Shown here piece after piece: positions 8,480-17,287 of a stretch of DNA of 64,000 bases. The notes under the pieces are model-generated. The model had not been told where the DNA came from, ran no database searches, and saw only the letters and a program-made list of their open reading frames with translations. The stretch lies in NCBI RefSeq assembly GCF_000721235.1, contig NZ_JOFH01000022.1, positions 82,839-146,838 of the forward strand. The letters run 5' to 3'. Positions within the stretch are counted from its first letter, which is position 1. Every line of letters starts with the position of its first letter. Source of the DNA: Streptomyces olivaceus (GTDB taxonomy: Bacteria > Actinomycetota > Actinomycetes > Streptomycetales > Streptomycetaceae). The translations under genes and the position numbers were made by a program.

Positions 8480-8500
8480 TTAACTAGCAGTGCTAATTTA
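8480..8500. promoter_or_regulatory. TetR operator between divergent genes
   Basis: TAGCA-G-TGCTA (8485-8495) with AT-rich flanks forms an interrupted palindrome in the 111-base gap between the TetR gene and the acyl-CoA dehydrogenase gene. The shared pattern with the site at 4327-4345 is AACTAnCnGnGCTAnTTT. Confidence 0.65.
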
Positions 8501-8565
8501 CAGGCGCCGTCCGGTGCGTCCGGTGATCCGCTGTTCAAGGTCTGTCTTCTGTGGGGTGACTCGGC

Positions 8566-9717
8566 ATGAATCTGGAGCTCAGCGAGGAGCAGGGCGCCGT
8601 ACGGCAGCTCGCGCGGGACTTCGTGGCGCGCGAGATCGCCCCGCACGTCGTCGCCTGGGACCGGGCCGAGGAGGTGGACCGGTCGATCGTGAAGAAACTC
8701 GGCGAAGTCGGCTTCCTCGGGCTCACCGTCGACGAGGAGTACGGCGGTTCCGGGGGCGACCACCTCGCGTACTGCCTGGTCACCGAGGAGCTGGGGCGCG
8801 GTGACAGCTCCGTGCGCGGGATCGTCTCCGTCTCCCTCGGCCTGGTCGCCAAGACCGTCGCCGCCTGGGGGAGCGAGGAGCAGAAGCGCCGCTGGCTGCC
8901 CGGCCTCACCTCCGGCGCGTACCTCGGCTGCTTCGGCCTGACCGAGCCCGGCACCGGGTCCGACGCGGGCAACCTCGCCACCCGCGCGGTGCGCGACGGC
9001 GACGACTACGTCGTCAACGGCACCAAGATGTTCATCACCAACGGCACCTGGGCCGACGTCGTCCTGCTCTTCGCCCGCTCCACCGACGCCCCCGGCCACC
9101 GGGGCGTCTCCGCCTTCCTGGTGCCCACCGACACCCCCGGCCTCACCCGCCGCACCGTCCACGGCAAGCTGGGGCTGCGCGGCCAGGCCACCGCCGAACT
9201 GGTCCTGGAGGACGTCCGCGTGCCCGCCTCCGCGATGCTCGCCCCCGAGGGCAAGGGCTTCTCGGTCGCCATGTCGGCCCTCGCCAAGGGGCGCATGTCG
9301 GTCGCGGCCGGCTGCGTCGGCATAGCCCAGGCCGCGCTGGACGCGGCCGTGAAGTACGCGGGCGAGCGCGAGCAGTTCGGCAAGACCATCGCCCACCACC
9401 AGCTGGTCCAGGAGCTGATCAGCGACATCGCCCTCGACGTGGACGCCGCCCGGCTGCTGACCTGGCGGGTCGCCGACCTGATCGACCGCGGGCAGCCCTT
9501 CACCGTCGAGTCCTCCAAGGCCAAGCTCTTCGCCTCGGAAGCGGCCGTGCGCGCGGCCAACAACGCCCTCCAGGTCTTCGGCGGCTACGGCTACATCGAC
9601 GAGTACCCGGCGGGCAAGCTGCTGCGCGACGCCCGCGTGATGACCCTCTACGAGGGCACCAGCCAGATCCAGAAGCTGGTCATCGGCCGCGCGCTGACCG
9701 GGGTTTCGGCCTTCTGA
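8566..9717 (+). CDS. Acyl-CoA dehydrogenase
   Basis: 383-aa FAD-dependent acyl-CoA dehydrogenase that introduces a trans-2,3 double bond into an acyl-CoA. It is the normal length for the family. Visible are the FAD/substrate motif FGLTEPGTGSDAGN, the segment FGGYGYIDEYPAGKLLRD, and the catalytic base Glu363 in YEGTSQIQ. Compare the second acyl-CoA dehydrogenase of the window, at 20430-21644, where this Glu is replaced by Asp. It is divergent from a TetR regulator with an operator between them. Branched- or short-chain acyl-CoA is likely from overall resemblance, but the chain length is not proven. Confidence 0.9.
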   Translation: MNLELSEEQGAVRQLARDFVAREIAPHVVAWDRAEEVDRSIVKKLGEVGFLGLTVDEEYGGSGGDHLAYCLVTEELGRGDSSVRGIVSVSLGLVAKTVAAWGSEEQKRRWLPGLTSGAYLGCFGLTEPGTGSDAGNLATRAVRDGDDYVVNGTKMFITNGTWADVVLLFARSTDAPGHRGVSAFLVPTDTPGLTRRTVHGKLGLRGQATAELVLEDVRVPASAMLAPEGKGFSVAMSALAKGRMSVAAGCVGIAQAALDAAVKYAGEREQFGKTIAHHQLVQELISDIALDVDAARLLTWRVADLIDRGQPFTVESSKAKLFASEAAVRAANNALQVFGGYGYIDEYPAGKLLRDARVMTLYEGTSQIQKLVIGRALTGVSAF

Positions 9718-9806
9718 GCGCAGGAGGCCCGAGCGGGCCCTCTGAGTAGCCGTACTGAGTACGCGGGCGGATGTGGCCCGGACCACAACCGCCGATCCTT
9801 GTCCCC

Positions 9807-10121
9807 ATGAGTGAGACAGCGGTCAAGCAGCAGAACACGGCGGCCTTCTACGGTCAGGCCGTCGCGTCGTTCGGGGTGGCGATGGCCGCCACCGCGATCG
9901 GCATCTACCAGCTGGAGGCCGACCCCTGGGTGCGCGCCTTCCTCGCCATCGCCGTCCTGTACCTGGTCACCTCGGCCTTCACGCTGGCCAAGATCATCCG
10001 GGACCGCCAGGAGGTCGGCCAGATAGTGAGCCGGGTCGACCAGGCGCGGCTGGACAAGATCCTCGTCGAGCACGACCCCTTCCAGAAGCCGGGCGGCGCC
10101 CCCGCGGGACAGCGTCCCTAA
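9807..10121 (+). CDS. YiaA/YiaB two-helix membrane protein
   Basis: 104 aa with two hydrophobic helices (about residues 12-31 and 38-58) separated by a short turn containing EADPWVRAF. The second helix is followed by the conserved TLAKIIRDRQE segment, which matches the YiaA/B two-helix domain family. Function is unknown for the family. The stop codon overlaps the operator of the following TetR gene, so this gene may end inside that promoter. Confidence 0.75.
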   Translation: MSETAVKQQNTAAFYGQAVASFGVAMAATAIGIYQLEADPWVRAFLAIAVLYLVTSAFTLAKIIRDRQEVGQIVSRVDQARLDKILVEHDPFQKPGGAPAGQRP

Positions 10122-10133
10122 GCGCTCGCTCAG
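10118..10133. promoter_or_regulatory. TetR operator upstream of regulator gene
   Basis: CTAAGCGCTCGCTCAG, 48 bases before the TetR ATG at 10182. It matches CTAAGCGACTGCTTAG at 11368-11383 at 12 of 16 bases, including both outer arms. Autorepression is inferred. Confidence 0.6.
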
Positions 10134-10181
10134 TTTCCCCGGTATGGTGGTGCCCCTGTCACCGAGAGGGGCGAACAAGCG

Positions 10182-10847
10182 ATGAGTACGGCGGCCGAGA
10201 CGGCGGGCGGCGACACCGAGCCGTGGGACGAGGTCACGCCCGACGCGGCCAGGCGGCTCCTGGTCGCCGCCGTGGAGGCCTTCGCCGAGCGCGGGTACCA
10301 CGCGACCACGACCCGCGACATCGCCGGCCGGGCCGGCATGAGCCCGGCCGCGCTCTACATCCACTACAAGACCAAGGAAGAGCTGCTCCACCGCATCAGC
10401 CGCATCGGTCACGAACGGGCCCTCGCCATCCTGCGGACCGCGGCCGAGAGCGAGGGCAGCGCCGCGCAGCGGCTGGCCGACGCCGTCGGCTCCTTCGTGC
10501 GCTGGCACGCGGGCCGGCGCACCACCGCGCGTGTCGTCCAGTACGAACTGGACGCGCTCGGCCCCGAGGCGCGCGACGAGATCCTCGCCCTGCGCCGCCG
10601 GGTCGACGCCGAGGTGCGCGGCATCGTCGAGGACGGAGTGGCGTCCGGCGAGTTCGACGTGCCGGACGCCAAGGGCACCACGCTCGCCATCCTGTCGCTC
10701 TGCATCGACGTGGCCCGCTGGTTCAACGTGAACGGCCCCCGGACCCCCGACGAGATCGGCGCGCTCTACGCCGACCTCGTGCTGCGGATGGTGGGGGCCG
10801 GGGCCTCCGGCGCCGCGTGGGAGCGGTCCGGCACCGCTCAGACGTAG
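10182..10847 (+). CDS. TetR-family regulator (KstR2/FadR-like)
   Basis: 221-aa repressor. The helix-turn-helix covers about residues 45-68 (TRDIAGRAGMSPAALYIHY), followed by KTKEELLHRIS. The C-terminal domain (TetR_C type, with VVQYELDALGPEARDEI) is typical of acyl-CoA-responsive regulators of fatty-acid or sterol catabolism. Its 3' end overlaps the convergent MaoC gene by 10 bases. Matching operators precede both genes, so it probably controls itself and the MaoC hydratase. Confidence 0.85.
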   Translation: MSTAAETAGGDTEPWDEVTPDAARRLLVAAVEAFAERGYHATTTRDIAGRAGMSPAALYIHYKTKEELLHRISRIGHERALAILRTAAESEGSAAQRLADAVGSFVRWHAGRRTTARVVQYELDALGPEARDEILALRRRVDAEVRGIVEDGVASGEFDVPDAKGTTLAILSLCIDVARWFNVNGPRTPDEIGALYADLVLRMVGAGASGAAWERSGTAQT

Positions 10848-11299
10848 TAGCGCGAGACGGACTCGGCGACGCACACCGGCTTGTCGCCGCCCTCGCGCTC
10901 CACGGTGAAGGCGACGCTCACCTGGATGCCTCCCTTGACATCCTCGACGCCGGTGATCGTCGCCGTGGCGCGCACCCGCGAGCCGACCGGGACGGGGGAG
11001 GGGAAACGAACCTTGTTGGTGCCGTAGTTGACGCCCATCGTCACGCCCTCGACCCGGAGCAGTTGCGGCCCGAACAGCGGGAGGAGCGACAGGGTCAGGT
11101 AGCCGTGCGCGATCGTGGTGCGGAACGGCCCCTCGGCGGCCCGCTCCGGATCCACGTGGATCCACTGGTGGTCGCCGGTCGCCTCGGCGAACAGGTCGAT
11201 GCGCTTCTGGTCGACCTCCAGCCAGTCGGTGTACCCCAGCTGCTCTCCCACGGCCGCCTTCACCTCGTCGGCGGACGCGAAGATCCTCGGCTCTGCCAT
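10838..11299 (-). CDS. MaoC-like (R)-specific enoyl-CoA hydratase
   Basis: 153-aa hot-dog-fold protein. The hydratase motif is visible: [18 protein letters not shown], containing the catalytic Asp and His, then [18 protein letters not shown]. It would hydrate trans-2-enoyl-CoA to (R)-3-hydroxyacyl-CoA. The start is the ATG before [13 protein letters not shown] further ATG 11 codons upstream is possible but adds a non-conserved segment. A perfect 13-base-arm palindrome lies upstream, and the convergent TetR is its likely regulator. Confidence 0.88.
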   Translation of the reverse strand: MAEPRIFASADEVKAAVGEQLGYTDWLEVDQKRIDLFAEATGDHQWIHVDPERAAEGPFRTTIAHGYLTLSLLPLFGPQLLRVEGVTMGVNYGTNKVRFPSPVPVGSRVRATATITGVEDVKGGIQVSVAFTVEREGGDKPVCVAESVSRYYV

Positions 11300-11360
11300 G
11301 CTGTCCCGGCCTCCCAAGTCGTACCAAGTCATGCCACGTCGTACTGATTCCAGCGACTCT

Positions 11361-11390
11361 CACCATGCTAAGCGACTGCTTAGCATGGTG
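11361..11390. promoter_or_regulatory. Perfect 13-base inverted repeat between maoC-like gene and soxR
   Basis: Left arm CACCATGCTAAGC (11361-11373) and right arm GCTTAGCATGGTG (11378-11390) are exact complements around a 4-base spacer. The core CTAAGCGACTGCTTAG (11368-11383) is the presumed TetR operator, shared with 10118-10133. It sits 61 bases upstream of the MaoC start and 58 bases upstream of the SoxR start. Confidence 0.7.
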
Positions 11391-11448
11391 GCCCGCGGGG
11401 TCCCTGTCAACGGACCGCACGGGTGGCGGGCTCGGTAGGGTCGGTGGG

Positions 11449-11976
11449 GTGCCCCAGATCCCCGAGAAGGTTCACGAACTCACGGTCGGCCAGCTCGCCG
11501 CACGCAGCGGCGCCGCCGTCTCCGCCCTGCACTTCTACGAGTCGAAGGGCCTGATCTCCAGCCGCCGCACCTCGGGCAACCAGCGCCGCTTCACCCGCGA
11601 CACCCTGCGCAGGGTCGCCTTCGTGCGCGCGGCGCAACGCGTCGGCATCCCGCTCGCCACGATCCGCGAGGCGCTCGCCGAACTGCCCGAGGAGCGCACG
11701 CCCACCGAGGAGGACTGGGCCCGGCTCTCCCGGTCCTGGCGCTCCGAACTGGACGAGCGCATCAAGCAGCTCAACCGGCTGCGCGACCACCTCACCGACT
11801 GCATCGGCTGCGGCTGCCTGTCCCTGGACACCTGCGTCCTGTCCAACCCCGACGACGCCTTCGGCGAACGCGGCACCGGCTCGCGCCTGCTGGTGGAACG
11901 CCGCGGTCCCGCGGCCCGCGCCGGCCGGCCGGGCCCCGCTCCCGACCAGCAGACCGCCCAGTGCTGCGGCGACTGA
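11449..11976 (+). CDS. soxR: SoxR, MerR-family [2Fe-2S] redox sensor
   Basis: 175-aa redox-responsive activator. The N-terminal MerR helix-turn-helix is [21 protein letters not shown] dimerisation coiled coil covers about residues 80-115. The iron-sulfur ligands are Cys118, Cys121, Cys123 and Cys129 (CIGCGC then DTC), the same spacing as E. coli SoxR. The start is GTG at 11449. In Streptomyces, SoxR responds to redox-active metabolites such as actinorhodin and controls a few oxidoreductase and pump genes rather than soxS. I see no obvious SoxR box in the upstream region. The C-terminal tail (about residues 140-175) is long and ends QCCGD. Confidence 0.95.
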   Translation: MPQIPEKVHELTVGQLAARSGAAVSALHFYESKGLISSRRTSGNQRRFTRDTLRRVAFVRAAQRVGIPLATIREALAELPEERTPTEEDWARLSRSWRSELDERIKQLNRLRDHLTDCIGCGCLSLDTCVLSNPDDAFGERGTGSRLLVERRGPAARAGRPGPAPDQQTAQCCGD

Positions 11977-12066
11977 CGCGTCACCGGCCGCCGGGACGTC
12001 CGTCAGGGCTGACGGCGGCTCACCGCCGTCGGGGATGCGGTGCCCCCGGCGCACCCCCGCGGCCGG

Positions 12067-12669
12067 TCACGCCGACATCAGCAGTCGCCCCCGGCGGGCG
12101 TCCCCCAGTGCGTCGGGGGTGAGGACGGGCCGCGGCACGAGGATGCCGCAGTCCGCGCAGACCGGCCCCGTCGAGGGCTCGTGGTCCAGGTCGTACGTCC
12201 AGATCAGGCGCTCCCCGGCGCACACCGGGCACACGGAGCCCGGCTCGCGCTCCAGCGCCGTGATCAGCCGGCGCAGCACCTCCGCCAGCGGGCCGTCGGG
12301 GTGGACCCTGGGGTCGTCGCACCAGGCCACACCGAACCCGCCCCAGGTCAGCCGGTGCCAGTCGTCCACGCTGCCCGGCCTGCGCAGCCCGTCGTGCTTC
12401 TCCTTCCTGCGCCGCTCGGCGAACTCCACCTCGTAGGCCAGCCAGACCGAGCGCGCCTCCTCCAGCTCCTCCAGTGCGGCCACGAGCCGCGCCGGATCGG
12501 GGGAGCGGTCCTCGGGTCCGAACCCGGCCCGGGAGCAGAGATGGTCCCAGGTCGCCCTGTGCCCGTAAGGGGCAAAACGCTCAAGGCACTTGCGCAGTGA
12601 ATAGCGCCGCAGCGCCAGGTCGCACCGTGGATCGCGGACCTGTCTCGCCAGACTTCGGAAACCGGCCAT
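12067..12669 (-). CDS. Conserved hypothetical protein with C-terminal zinc ribbon
   Basis: 200 aa. The N-terminal half is helical and charged (FAPYGHRATWDHLCSRAGF). The C-terminal half has CPVC and CADC pairs about 26 residues apart, which looks like a zinc ribbon, followed by GILVPRPVLTPDALGDARR. I recognise it only as a conserved Streptomyces hypothetical. Nucleic-acid binding is possible from the ribbon but unproven. A weak GGAGGTGC-like ribosome binding site precedes the ATG. Confidence 0.6.
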   Translation of the reverse strand: MAGFRSLARQVRDPRCDLALRRYSLRKCLERFAPYGHRATWDHLCSRAGFGPEDRSPDPARLVAALEELEEARSVWLAYEVEFAERRRKEKHDGLRRPGSVDDWHRLTWGGFGVAWCDDPRVHPDGPLAEVLRRLITALEREPGSVCPVCAGERLIWTYDLDHEPSTGPVCADCGILVPRPVLTPDALGDARRGRLLMSA

Positions 12670-12890
12670 CGCCCTGCACCTCCGTCACACCTGCACCTGT
12701 ACTTCGGTCATCTCGGCGTCGTCGTACGGACGTCGCCGAATAGACGTATCGACAACCGATTCGGCTCCATCCGATTTCCGATGCCCTCCATAAGCCGATC
12801 CACCCACTCCGGAAAGTGACGCATGTTCATCTTCCAACTCGGGGATACCGGCGGTAACGTCCCGCCACACCCCCGTCGGGAGGAGCTGTC

Positions 12891-15710
12891 ATGCCACGGC
12901 GCAACCCACGCAACGCCCTCGACAGACTGAGAACTCCCCGCGGCCTCCACGGGTTCCTGAAGGCCGCATCCGTATGCACTCTCGTTGCCGGTCTTTTGTC
13001 ACCGCTTTCCCCGGCGATGGCCGCAGGGACATCGCCGTCCGCGGGGACCACCGCCGCGGAACCCGCCGAGGCGGCCGCCAACGACCACTGCGGCGGCCAG
13101 TGTTCCGACATCCTGCCGCCCGGCCAGAACGGCAACGCCACCCTCGCGCAGATCCTCCTCAACCAGGCCTTCGGCACCCAGCCCGAGCACGCCGAGGACC
13201 AGCTCGGCCCCTACGCGAACCTCGCCACCGGCTACACCGGCCTGACCAACGACAAGATCAACACCTTCTTCAACGACGCCTCCTTCGGCGTCCCCGACGG
13301 CCAGGCCGCCTCGACCCTCCGCCCCGCCGGACGCGACGACGTCACCATCGTCCGCGACAAGAAGACCGGCGTGCCGCACATCACCGGCACCACCCGCTAC
13401 GGCACCGAGTTCGGCGCGGGCTATGCCGCGGCCCAGGACCGGCTGTGGCTCATGGACCTCTTCCGCCACGTCGGCCGCGGACAGCTGACCCCCTTCGCCG
13501 GCGGCGCCCCCGCCAACCAGGGCCTGGAACAGCAGTTCTGGCGCAGCGCCCCCTACACCGAGGCCGATCTGGAGGCGCAGATCGAGAGCGCCGCCGCGAA
13601 GGCCGGTGAGCGCGGCGACCTCGCCCTGGCCGACGTGGACGCCTACCTCGCCGGCGTCAACGCCTACATCGACGCCTCCGACCAGGGCCGCTACTTCCCC
13701 GGCGAGTACGTCCTGACCGGCCACAAGGACGCGATCACCAACGTCGGCACCATCGAGCGCTTCCAGCGCGCCGACCTGATCGCGCTGGCCTCCGTCATCG
13801 GCTCCCTCTTCGGCGCCGGAGGCGGCGGCGAGGTCGACAACGCGCTCTCCCTGCTCGCCGCCCAGGAAAAGTACGGCGTCGCCGAGGGCACCGAGGTCTG
13901 GGAGTCCTTCCGTCAGCGCAACGACCCCGAGGCCGTCCTCACCCAGCAGGACGGCAGCTTCCCGTACCTGCCCACGCCGGACGACCCGCAGGGGCGCGCC
14001 CTGCCCGACGCCGGGTCGGCCGAGGCGGAGCCGCTGGTGTACGACCGTACGGGCAGCGCCGCCGGGGCGAGCGCGACCGGCGCCTCCACCACCGCGGCGC
14101 AGAGCGCCACCGCCTCCGCGCGGCGCGGCATGTCCAACGCCCTCGTCGTCAGCGGCGAGCACACCGCGAGCGGCCACCCGGTCGCCGTCTTCGGACCGCA
14201 GACCGGCTACTTCGCCCCGCAACTGCTCATGCTCCAGGAGCTCCAGGGCCCCGGCATCAGCGCCCGCGGCGCCTCCTTCGCGGGCCTGAGCATGTACGTC
14301 GAACTCGGCCGCGGCCAGGACTACGCGTGGAGCGCCACCACGTCCGGCCAGGACATCATCGACACCTACGCGGTCGAACTGTGCCAGGACGACTACCACT
14401 ACCTCCACCGCGGCACCTGCACGCCGATGGAGAAGGTCGAGCGCCACAACGCCTGGAAGCCGACCGTCGCCGACTCCACGGCCGCCGGCTCCTACACGAT
14501 GCGCGTCTGGCGCACAGCGTACGGGCCGGTCGAGTACCGGGCCACGGTCGGCGGCAAGAAGGTCGCCTACACCACCCTGCGCTCCTCCTACCTCCACGAG
14601 GCCGACTCCATCATCGGCTTCCAGATGCTCAACGACCCCGACTACCTCGACGGCCCCGAGCGCTTCAAGGGCGCCGTCCAGCACATCAACTACACGTTCA
14701 ACTGGTTCTACGCCGACTCCGAGCACACCGCGTACTACAACAGCGGCGACAACCCGGTGCGCGCGGACGGCGTCGACGCCGAGTTCCCCGTCTGGGCGCG
14801 GCAGGCGTACGAGTGGCGGGACTGGGACCCGGCCGCCAACACCGCCCGCTACACCGGCGCGTCCGCCCACCCGCAGTCGGCCGACCAGGACTACTACATC
14901 TCCTGGAACAACAAGCAGGCCGAGGACTATCCGGCCGCCTCCTGGGGCAACGGCTCCGTGCACCGCGGCAACCTCCTCGACGACCGGGTGAAGAAGCTGG
15001 TCGCCGACGGCGGCGTCACCCGTACCGCGCTGGTCGGGGCCATGGCCGAGGCCGCCCTCGCCGACCTGCGGGCCGAGGACGTCGTCCCCGGCCTGCTGAA
15101 GGTGGTCGAGTCCGCACCGGTGACCGATCCGGCCGCGAAGACGGCCGTGGACGGACTGAAGGCGTGGCTGTCGGCGGGCGGCCTGCGCACGGAGACCTCG
15201 GCCGGCTCCGGGAAGTACGCCCACGCCGACGCGATCCGCACCCTGGACGCCTGGTGGCCGCTGCTGGTGAAGGCCGAGTTCGAACCCGGCCTCGGCACCG
15301 GCCTCTACACCGCCTTCACCCGCAACCTGCCCGTCGACGAGTCCCCGTCCGCCGCCCACGGCCCGACCGGCGCCCACGCCGGCAGCGCCTTCCAGTACGG
15401 CTGGTGGAGCTATGTCGACAAGGACATCCGGGCCGTGCTCGGTGAGAACGTCAAGGGCCCGCTGGCGCACCCGTACTGCGGCGACGGCGACCTCGCCGCC
15501 TGCCGGGACACGCTGGTCACCACCCTCAAGGAGGCGGCGGGCCGCACGGCCGTCCAGGTCTACCCCGGCGACGAGAACTGCTCGGCCGGTGACCAGTGGT
15601 GCGCCGACTCGGTGATCCACCGGACCCTCGGCGGCATCAAGCACGGTGGCATCGGCTGGCAGAACCGGCCGACCTACCAGCAGGTCGTGGAGTTCACGTC
15701 CCACCGGTGA
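12891..15710 (+). CDS. Secreted penicillin acylase family Ntn hydrolase (AHL/aculeacin acylase type)
   Basis: 939-aa amide hydrolase precursor of the Ntn superfamily. A Sec signal peptide covers residues 1-44 (basic start, hydrophobic core, AMA before the cut). The alpha-chain region holds DVTIVRDKKTGVPHITG and AAQDRLWLMDLFRH. An Ala/Ser/Thr-rich linker precedes the autoprocessing site, where Ser415 of SNALVVSGEHTASG becomes the beta-chain N-terminal nucleophile. Downstream are YVELGRGQDYAWSATT and an Asn/Arg-rich active-site segment. Relatives cleave penicillins, aculeacin, or the acyl chain of N-acyl homoserine lactones. The RBS GGGAGGAG is strong. It appears to be monocistronic. Confidence 0.9.
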   Translation: MPRRNPRNALDRLRTPRGLHGFLKAASVCTLVAGLLSPLSPAMAAGTSPSAGTTAAEPAEAAANDHCGGQCSDILPPGQNGNATLAQILLNQAFGTQPEHAEDQLGPYANLATGYTGLTNDKINTFFNDASFGVPDGQAASTLRPAGRDDVTIVRDKKTGVPHITGTTRYGTEFGAGYAAAQDRLWLMDLFRHVGRGQLTPFAGGAPANQGLEQQFWRSAPYTEADLEAQIESAAAKAGERGDLALADVDAYLAGVNAYIDASDQGRYFPGEYVLTGHKDAITNVGTIERFQRADLIALASVIGSLFGAGGGGEVDNALSLLAAQEKYGVAEGTEVWESFRQRNDPEAVLTQQDGSFPYLPTPDDPQGRALPDAGSAEAEPLVYDRTGSAAGASATGASTTAAQSATASARRGMSNALVVSGEHTASGHPVAVFGPQTGYFAPQLLMLQELQGPGISARGASFAGLSMYVELGRGQDYAWSATTSGQDIIDTYAVELCQDDYHYLHRGTCTPMEKVERHNAWKPTVADSTAAGSYTMRVWRTAYGPVEYRATVGGKKVAYTTLRSSYLHEADSIIGFQMLNDPDYLDGPERFKGAVQHINYTFNWFYADSEHTAYYNSGDNPVRADGVDAEFPVWARQAYEWRDWDPAANTARYTGASAHPQSADQDYYISWNNKQAEDYPAASWGNGSVHRGNLLDDRVKKLVADGGVTRTALVGAMAEAALADLRAEDVVPGLLKVVESAPVTDPAAKTAVDGLKAWLSAGGLRTETSAGSGKYAHADAIRTLDAWWPLLVKAEFEPGLGTGLYTAFTRNLPVDESPSAAHGPTGAHAGSAFQYGWWSYVDKDIRAVLGENVKGPLAHPYCGDGDLAACRDTLVTTLKEAAGRTAVQVYPGDENCSAGDQWCADSVIHRTLGGIKHGGIGWQNRPTYQQVVEFTSHR

Positions 15711-15731
15711 GCGGCCGGCGGCGGTAGGGCA

Positions 15732-17012
15732 TCAGCGGTAGAGCAGGTACTGGCGGCGCGTCCTCCGGAACGCCGCCAGTTCCCGTTCCCAGCCGTCCAC
15801 CACCTCGTCGGTGTCCGCGCCCGCGTCGATCATCGTGCGCACCCGCGCGGAGCCGGAGAGCCGGTCGATCGCGTGGTCCGCCCGCCAGGCGAAGCCGTCC
15901 CAGTACCGCTTCGCGGTCACCAGAAGGGCGATTCCGGTGCGCACCGGATCGAACGCGGCCCGGTCGTGCACGTGGAGCTGCACGCCCCCGACGGTCTTCC
16001 CCTGGAACTTGGAGAACGAGGGCGCGAAGTAGGCCTCCCTGAACCGCACACCGGGCAGGCCGGCCTCGTTCGCGGCGGCGGCCCAGCTCCCGTCGATCCC
16101 CTCCGCGCCCAGCAGCTCGAACGGGCGGGTGGTGCCACGCCCCTCGGAGAGGTTCGTGCCCTCGAACAGGCAGGTCCCCGAGTACACGAGCGCGCACTCC
16201 GGCGTCGGCATGTTCGGGCTCGGCGGCACCCAGGGCAGCCCGGAGGCGTCGTAGAACTCCGAGCGCCGCCAGCCCGTCATCGTGACCGTCTCCAGCGGCA
16301 CCGGCTCCGGCAGGAACTCGTGGTTGAAGAGCAGGGCCAGCTCGGCGACCGTCATGCCGTGCGCCTGCGCGATCGGCTGCCGTCCGACGAAACTGGCGAA
16401 CTCCTTGTGCAGGACCGGACCGAGGGCCGCCCGCCCGGTCACCGGGTTCGGCCGGTCCAGCACCACGAACCGCTTCCCCGCCAGCCCGGCCGCCTCCATG
16501 CAGTCGAACAGCGTCCAGATGTACGTGTAGAAGCGCGCGCCCACGTCCTGGATGTCGAAGACGACGGTGTCCACGCCGGACGCCGTGAACACGTCGGCGA
16601 GCGGCTGCCCGCTCTTCAGGTACGTGTCGTAGACCGGCAGCCCGGTCGCCGGGTCGTCGTAGCGGCCCTCGGAGCCGCCCGCCTGCGCGGTGCCGCGGAA
16701 GCCGTGCTCGGGGCCGAAGACGGCGGTCAGGTCCACGCGGTCGTCGGCGTGCATGACGTCGACGATGTGGCGCACGTCGCGGGTGATGCCGGTCGGGTTG
16801 GTGACGACGCCGACCTTCTGCCCGGCGAGCGGGGCGTAGCCGCCGTCGGCGAGGCGCTCGAAGCCGGTGCGCAGCCGGCGGCCGCCGTGTCCGGCGTGTG
16901 CCGCCTGCGCCGCGGGCACCGCCTGCGCCGGGCCCGCGGCGGTGGCCGCCGCCGTGGGCCCGGCCGCCACGGCGGCGGTCGTGGCGAGCAGGTTCCGTCT
17001 GGACAGCGTCAT
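15732..17012 (-). CDS. namZ: Exported NamZ-type exo-beta-N-acetylmuramidase (DUF1343)
   Basis: 426 aa. The N-terminus carries a twin-arginine signal (SRRNLL at residues 4-9, Ala-rich core to about residue 40). The mature part begins LRTGFERLADGGYAPLAGQKVG and includes FGPEHGFRG, VVFDIQDVGARFYTYIWTL and VVLDRPNPV, all characteristic of DUF1343. Family members remove terminal N-acetylmuramic acid from peptidoglycan fragments. The start at 17012 follows GGAGGTC, and upstream in-frame sequence is not signal-like. Peptidoglycan recycling is inferred from family. The neighbouring acylase is convergent and has no obvious link. Confidence 0.85.
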   Translation of the reverse strand: MTLSRRNLLATTAAVAAGPTAAATAAGPAQAVPAAQAAHAGHGGRRLRTGFERLADGGYAPLAGQKVGVVTNPTGITRDVRHIVDVMHADDRVDLTAVFGPEHGFRGTAQAGGSEGRYDDPATGLPVYDTYLKSGQPLADVFTASGVDTVVFDIQDVGARFYTYIWTLFDCMEAAGLAGKRFVVLDRPNPVTGRAALGPVLHKEFASFVGRQPIAQAHGMTVAELALLFNHEFLPEPVPLETVTMTGWRRSEFYDASGLPWVPPSPNMPTPECALVYSGTCLFEGTNLSEGRGTTRPFELLGAEGIDGSWAAAANEAGLPGVRFREAYFAPSFSKFQGKTVGGVQLHVHDRAAFDPVRTGIALLVTAKRYWDGFAWRADHAIDRLSGSARVRTMIDAGADTDEVVDGWERELAAFRRTRRQYLLYR

Positions 17013-17116
17013 GCGGTGACCTCCGTGATCGCGGCGGGTGTCATGCGCACGCACGCTAACCCGCGCCCCGGGCGGCGCGGAACGTGTCGGACCGCGGTTC
17101 ACCTCTTCCGTCGTAC

Positions 17117-17134
17117 ATACCGACTGGTTAGTCT
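17117..17134. promoter_or_regulatory. TetR operator upstream of SDR / acyl-CoA ligase operon
   Basis: ATACCGACTGGTTAGTCT lies 153 bases before the SDR start. It matches ATACCGACCGGTCGGCAT (minus strand of 22716-22733) at 13 of 18 bases, including ATACCGAC. It is a candidate site for the TetR protein at 19751-20353. Confidence 0.6.
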
Positions 17135-17287
17135 GGTGCCTGCCGTGCCGGGGAACCGGCCGTTCCCGGGCCGCGCGGAGGCGTGCCGAGCCGTGCCGAG
17201 CCGCACTGGGTCGCACGGAGTGGCACGGGTCGCGAGTCGTGCCCGGTCGGGCCCAGCCGTGTCGTCGTGCCGTGTCGAAGGAGACCG

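Noticed and set aside
8455..9786. Upstream extension of the TetR frame across the acyl-CoA dehydrogenase.
   Set aside because: The extension is antisense to a clear gene and would cross the divergent promoter. The TetR family N-terminus starts at 8454.
12999..15704. A 901-residue minus-strand open frame.
   Set aside because: It is the antisense frame of the penicillin acylase and has no recognisable motif.
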